A DNA stretch of 64,000 bases, taken from Petunia secreta (Eukaryota; Streptophyta; Magnoliopsida; Solanales; Solanaceae). Positions 59,660 through 64,000 of this stretch are shown here, one piece after another. Below the pieces are notes generated by a model, which saw only the letters and a list, made by a program, of their open reading frames with translations, had not been told where the DNA came from and did not search any database. A program made the translations under genes and the position numbers. The DNA is taken from NCBI GenBank assembly GCA_029990175.1, contig JARKIP010000022.1, positions 20,620,001 through 20,684,000 of the forward strand, written 5' to 3'. Position 1 is the stretch's first letter. Every line of letters starts with the position of its first letter.

Positions 59660-61610
59660 GGACATGTCTTAAAAATTCGTGTTAAATCAGATCTCCTTTG
59701 GTAGGTATCGGAAGAAGGTTTCAGTTTCCGTAGTCGGTAAATCTCAAAAAGAGGTTTTCGAGCTTGATTTTAACGAATGAGCTCCGATTCGAAATCCGAA
59801 AGCGTCGTCAGGTTCGTATGGTCATTTGTGACCATGTGAACTTTCAGAAATGAATTTCATGGTCGTTCGGATAGTTTCCGCTAAAGTCCCGAAAGCTAAA
59901 AATTGATCTTTCTCGTTTAATTCGTATCTCGAGATTCAGGAATCGGATTGGAGTTCGGTCTTGGCGAGCATATCATACAAGTTCTGTATAACTTGTATGA
60001 AAAATATGAAGTCATTCCAAGTTTTGTAGGGTTCTATTTTAATTTTCGTCATGGTAGCAAGTTTTCAAAAAGAAAAAGAAAGATTAAAGAAAATAAAGAA
60101 AGATTAAAGAAAAAGAAAAGAAAGAAAAAGGAAAAGATAGAGGCGGTGGGGAAGGGGATCATATGATCCTTTAGTTTACATTTCCAAGTTGCATAAAACG
60201 AAACAGAAACAATGAAACAAAGCAGAGAATGCAATGAAGGAGAAAAAAAGTCAAGAAAGAGAGAAAGGAAAGGATAAGGAGAAGGAAAAAATAGAATTTT
60301 TATCCCGAGACATCCAAATAATGATGTTAATTCATAATTTCAGTTTATTACATATGTTTAAATATATTTTAACGGTAGAAACAGGGATATTAGACATCGT
60401 TCTAATAAGTTAAATCGATAGTTTAAAGGGTTAATTGGACCCCGATAATGGAATTGATTATATATTTGAACTCAAGGAGTTAGGGGAAACCCATAAATGC
60501 AATGTTTTTAAAGTTTGGTTATGTGATTTTGAACCATGTATGTAGGCCTGGACTACGTATCGCGTATGCGGATCGAATGTCGGGTTCCTGATCAGTTTAT
60601 TCTAAGACGTAAGGAATGAAACCTTTAGCCTTATTTGGCATATTTTTTCTTCTTATTGAATAGAGCGGGATCGTTTTGTAGTGAATCCAAAGGACAAAGC
60701 GGTTGTTGAGTAGCAATGCTATCTGTGGAATAAGGTAAGCGATTATATCCATTTCTTTCACGGCCTTTGGCCTTTTGGATAATCTATTCACGCGTTCTTT
60801 ACGTGAATAGCTGCCGACAGGGTGTACTTATTACGCCAAAGCCTTGTTATGTATTTTCTGGTTATGTTTCTTGATTTCTAGGTTGTTATGTCATCTGAGG
60901 GCAGGAGGATTCTGCCCCAGGAGCAGGAGGATTATGCTCCTTGCATCATATTGAGGGTAGGAGGATTCCACTCCATTCATTTAGCAAATGCGACCCATTG
61001 CATCATGATACGTTCATTTCATATGTTTATATGTGTTTTGTGAGCTGTATGGATTTGTTGCATTGATTATTTGTGAATGACTTATCAGTTGACTGCTATG
61101 GCTTCTGTTTCCCTTGCTTGCGTAGCTATTTTTCGAGTTCGCTATTTTGTCCTCACTTATTGAGCCCTTATGACTCACTCCCTATCTGTTCTTGTGTTTG
61201 TTTTTTGTTCGGCAGCTCCAGGACCTAGCCAGTCGTGTCGTGATTGGGGAGCAGTACATTACCAGCTGTCTACGGTGTGCCATCTTGTTCATTGAGGCCA
61301 CCAGCTGTAGATATTGTAGTTTATCTTTGTTTGCTCTTTACGGGTGATGTGTATATCTTTTGGACTTCTTAGATGTCTGATCTGGAAACTTCTAAACCTA
61401 TGTATTTTGGGTAGTAAGCTATATCATTCAAACAGCTAGTATATATGTCTGTCCTTGGGAGTTGTCTTGTGTTGTCAAAGTTAGATTTAATTTTTTTCTT
61501 GAAATAATTCTACACCATATATATCGATTCCGTCAATAGGGTTCGCCCGACAGATCTAGGAGAGGTGGTCGGGTGCCAGCACAGCCTAGCTGAGAATTTG
61601 GGTCATATCA
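59660..61610 (+). repeat. ~2-kb gypsy LTR
   Basis: It ends GGGTCATATCA at 61610, followed by a primer site (TTGGTATCATAGCC, 61612-61625). It shares several blocks with the inverted LTR at 62231 (for example GTTCGCCCGAC, GGCCTGG, ATTGGACCCCGATAA). The start is not fixed; it follows the DUF1985 sequence near 59640. A purine-rich AAAGA tract is at 60066-60142. Confidence 0.75.
60896..60985 (+). repeat. 57-bp motif, about 1.5 copies
   Basis: GAGGGCAGGAGGATTCTGCC, GCAGGAGGATTATGCTCC and GGTAGGAGGATTCCACTCC are the same building blocks that make up the six-copy array at 62986. Confidence 0.8.
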
Positions 61611-61611
61611 A

Positions 61612-62230
61612 TTGGTATCATAGCCCGATTTAGAGTCTTTCGAGATCATGACAGTATCTAATGAAGTCTCGATGATCGGGCCGAGACGTCCGTACCTATC
61701 TACGTGAGGCTATGGTGGCATTTAGGCAGATTCCTTTCTTTCTGTTCTTCTCATGCTGGGATCTTTTTGCCTGAGGTTAAATATCTTTGATAATTCATTT
61801 TTACTAAATGGAGAGAATGCGTGCGACTGCTCAGCGAGAGATGGAGGAGTTAGAGCGGGAGAGTAAGAGATTTCATGGTTCAGGGCATTCAAGTACCTCA
61901 TCTGGAGGTAAGAGTTATCAGCAGCAAAGCAGACCACCTGTTAGGCCAGTTCAGTTTCCAGCGCGTGGTTTTCAGGACGCGCCGAGAATTCGAAGGGTAA
62001 ACCCCAGTTTCCTCCTAGAAGTCATCAACAATTTTGCAGCACCAATATGGCTCGGGGTGTTTCAATTGTCATGATCTAGGGCATCATAAGAAAGATTGCC
62101 CTTATCTTCATCAGTAGGGTAGTAGTCGTCCTTTCTCTCGCCCTCCAGCACCTATGCAACAGCAGCCTAAAGGTGCACCTTCAGGGTCTTAACTTGCTCG
62201 AGGTGCACCACCACCCAGTAGAGGTCGTGG
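61612..62230 (+). pseudogene. gag fragment of the gypsy element
   Basis: After the primer site, a Met-rich Gag-like reading starts at 61808 (MERMRATAQREMEELERESK). A frame change near 62040 leads to a CCHC knuckle CFNCHDLGHHKKDC (about 62060). It is cut by the inverted LTR at 62231. Confidence 0.75.
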
Positions 62231-64000
62231 TGACACGACCCGGAATCCGGTTAGGCCATGCGGGCACCCGATATCCTTTCCTAGACCCGTCGGGCGAACC
62301 CTTATCAATTAAATTAGGAAAATAAATATAATTCAATTTATAAATAATAACAAGACTTAGAAAAGGTACAAACATAATGACATCTCTAAGCTGTAAAAAG
62401 AAATTACAGCTGACCACCCGCATACTAGGTTTAGGGCTATCCAGACTAGACATCTAAGAGTACAAAAGAAGACAGATACCTCCTGAAGGGAGCAAAATAC
62501 AACTGAAATAATAACCAATAAACTGGTGGCCATCCGGAATAAAAGCTGGCCCACACTGACAGCTGAAGTCGTCTTCGTTCTTTTACAACGTGGCGAACTC
62601 AATCCTGGAGCGAACCGGCCGAAACGAAATAGATAGACAAAAACAAACAGCAAACAAGGGTGAGTTAAAATGACTCAATAAGTGGGGCAGACTAGCCACC
62701 TCAAAGAATAGGATAGCTAGCCAGGGAGAAAAGAAATAGATAGACCAAATTCCTTTTATTTAAATTATAAAAAGAAAGAGCCAGATAACCACCGAAAACA
62801 CGTAAGAAACTTATAAACTCTACCAAGGATGCGTGCCAAAAACATATCAACAAATATGCAATGCGCATATAAGCAGAACAGTAGTCATGTACCGTAAGTC
62901 TACACAATGGTATGAATTAAGATGAAATGAAATGAAGTGAGATGAAATGAAATATGATGCGAAGGGTCACGCGTGCCAAATGAATGGAGCGAAATCCTCC
63001 TGCTCTGGGGGCGGAATCCTCCTACCCTCAATATAATGCAATGGAGCGGAATCCTCCTGCTCCGAGGGCGGAATCCTCCTACCCTCAATGTGATGCAATG
63101 GAGCGGAATCCTCCTGCTCCAAGGGCGGAATCCTCCTACCCTCAATATCATGCAATGGAGCGGAATCCTCCTGCTCCGAGGGCGGAATCCTCCTACCCTC
63201 AATATGATGCAATGGAGCGGAATCCTCCTGCTCCGAGGGCGGAATCCTCCTACCCTCAATATGATGCAATGGAGCGGAATCCTCCTGCTCCGAGGGCGGA
63301 ATCCTCCTACCTTCAATATAATGCAATGTAATGCATATGAATGCAATATGATTCAATAATAACCCATCATCGGCTCGGGACTCTCATCGACAGCCGGGAA
63401 GATAGATGGCAACCCACAACCAGAGTACAATGCTCAGATCCTCAATGCAATACCAACAATAGAACATAACATATAATATATAATATATAATGTAAATCCA
63501 AAGCTAAGGCATAATGAGTACGCCTATCGGCAGCTACACACATAAGGAACACGTGGTAGAAAATCCACGAGGCCAGGTGCCTCCAAAGAAATGGATATAA
63601 ACACTTACCTTGTTACAAAGTTAGCACAATTACTCAACAACCGCTTTGTCCTTTGAATTCATTGCCAAACGATCCCACTCTATTCAATAAGCAGAAAAAT
63701 ATATCAAATTAGGTTAAAGGCTTCATTCCTCGCATCTTAGGGCAATCCAGGTAGGAACCTGATACCCTATTCGCATACGCAATACGCAGGCCAGGCCTAT
63801 GTACAGGGTTTAAGGTCACATAACCAAACCCCAAATAATTTACATTTATATGTTGCCCATAACTCACTGAGTACGAATATATAATCAATTTCGTTATCGG
63901 GGTCCATTTGACCTTTTAAACTATTAATGTATTAAAACGATGTATAATATTCCAAGTTTTACTGTTAAAACATATTCAAACACACGTAATAAACTCAAAT
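62231..64000 (-). repeat. gypsy LTR, opposite orientation, runs off the window
   Basis: It begins TGACACGACCCGGAATCCGG on +. Shared blocks with 59660-61610 appear in reverse order up to the window end, so the LTR continues beyond 64000. It carries the six-copy 57-bp array. Confidence 0.85.
62986..63327. repeat. six-copy 57-bp minisatellite
   Basis: Copies start at 62986, 63043, 63100, 63157, 63214 and 63271, exactly 57 bp apart. Each holds two GCGGAATCCTCCT half-units, one followed by GCTCC and one by ACCCTC. Because 57 is a multiple of three, all frames stay open on both strands. The resulting ORFs are not genes. Confidence 0.97.

Noticed and set aside
62986..63327. CRISPR-like regular repeats
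   Set aside because: Units are contiguous with no unique spacers, and the host is a plant.
62900..63359. Four long ORFs on both strands (115-148 codons)
   Set aside because: They are produced by the 57-bp tandem repeat, whose period is a multiple of three. Proteins are repetitive in every frame.

Overview
This window is plant nuclear DNA. Spliced genes with GT..AG introns, full plant-type LTR retrotransposons, Stowaway, hAT and MULE elements, and an L1 LINE all point that way. Several short insertions end in TTG/CAA triplets with the tail shared by TS-type SINEs and RTE LINEs of nightshades, so I infer an asterid, most likely Solanaceae. There is no rRNA, tRNA or CRISPR array that I can support.

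Two host genes look intact. A phytochrome E gene (PHYE, + strand, 25086-30232) has four exons that join into about 1117 codons, with the bilin-binding Cys near residue 321. A MEI2-like RNA-binding protein gene (- strand, 47033 down to 39153, with an inferred 5'UTR exon at 53355-53478) has eleven coding exons that join into 842 codons with three RRM domains. A third, broken gene of the DUF1985 type (- strand, about 59640 to 56680) is split by a MULE inserted within an exon.

The rest is nested mobile DNA. Positions 1-10660 hold a decayed Tat-lineage Ty3/gypsy element with a spliced antisense gene; a solo LTR (6110-6888) sits inside that gene. Positions 10663-20890 hold a gag-deleted gypsy element interrupted by a complete gypsy element (12919-20510, TSD GGAGG). 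A 5'-truncated L1 LINE (21930-24877) ends about 200 bp before the PHYE start. Downstream of PHYE come an RTE/SINE-tail insertion (30272-30724), a Copia element (30962-36058) and a 2.0-kb solo LTR (36739-38738). The MEI2-like gene carries a Copia element, a Stowaway, a hAT element and a short SINE tail in its introns. Upstream of it lies a Pack-MULE (53758-54986) with a captured PPR gene fragment. The right end is a wreck of LTRs, including two LTRs of one family in opposite orientation, one with six 57-bp repeats.

The most unusual signal is a set of GC-rich palindrome arrays in the gypsy LTRs. Each element uses its own palindromic word, repeated four to seven times just upstream of the LTR TATA box. 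In the two elements with a leader present, the same word is repeated again between primer-binding site and gag. I know of no named feature type for this. In genomic RNA the two arrays would sit near opposite ends and could pair with themselves or each other.
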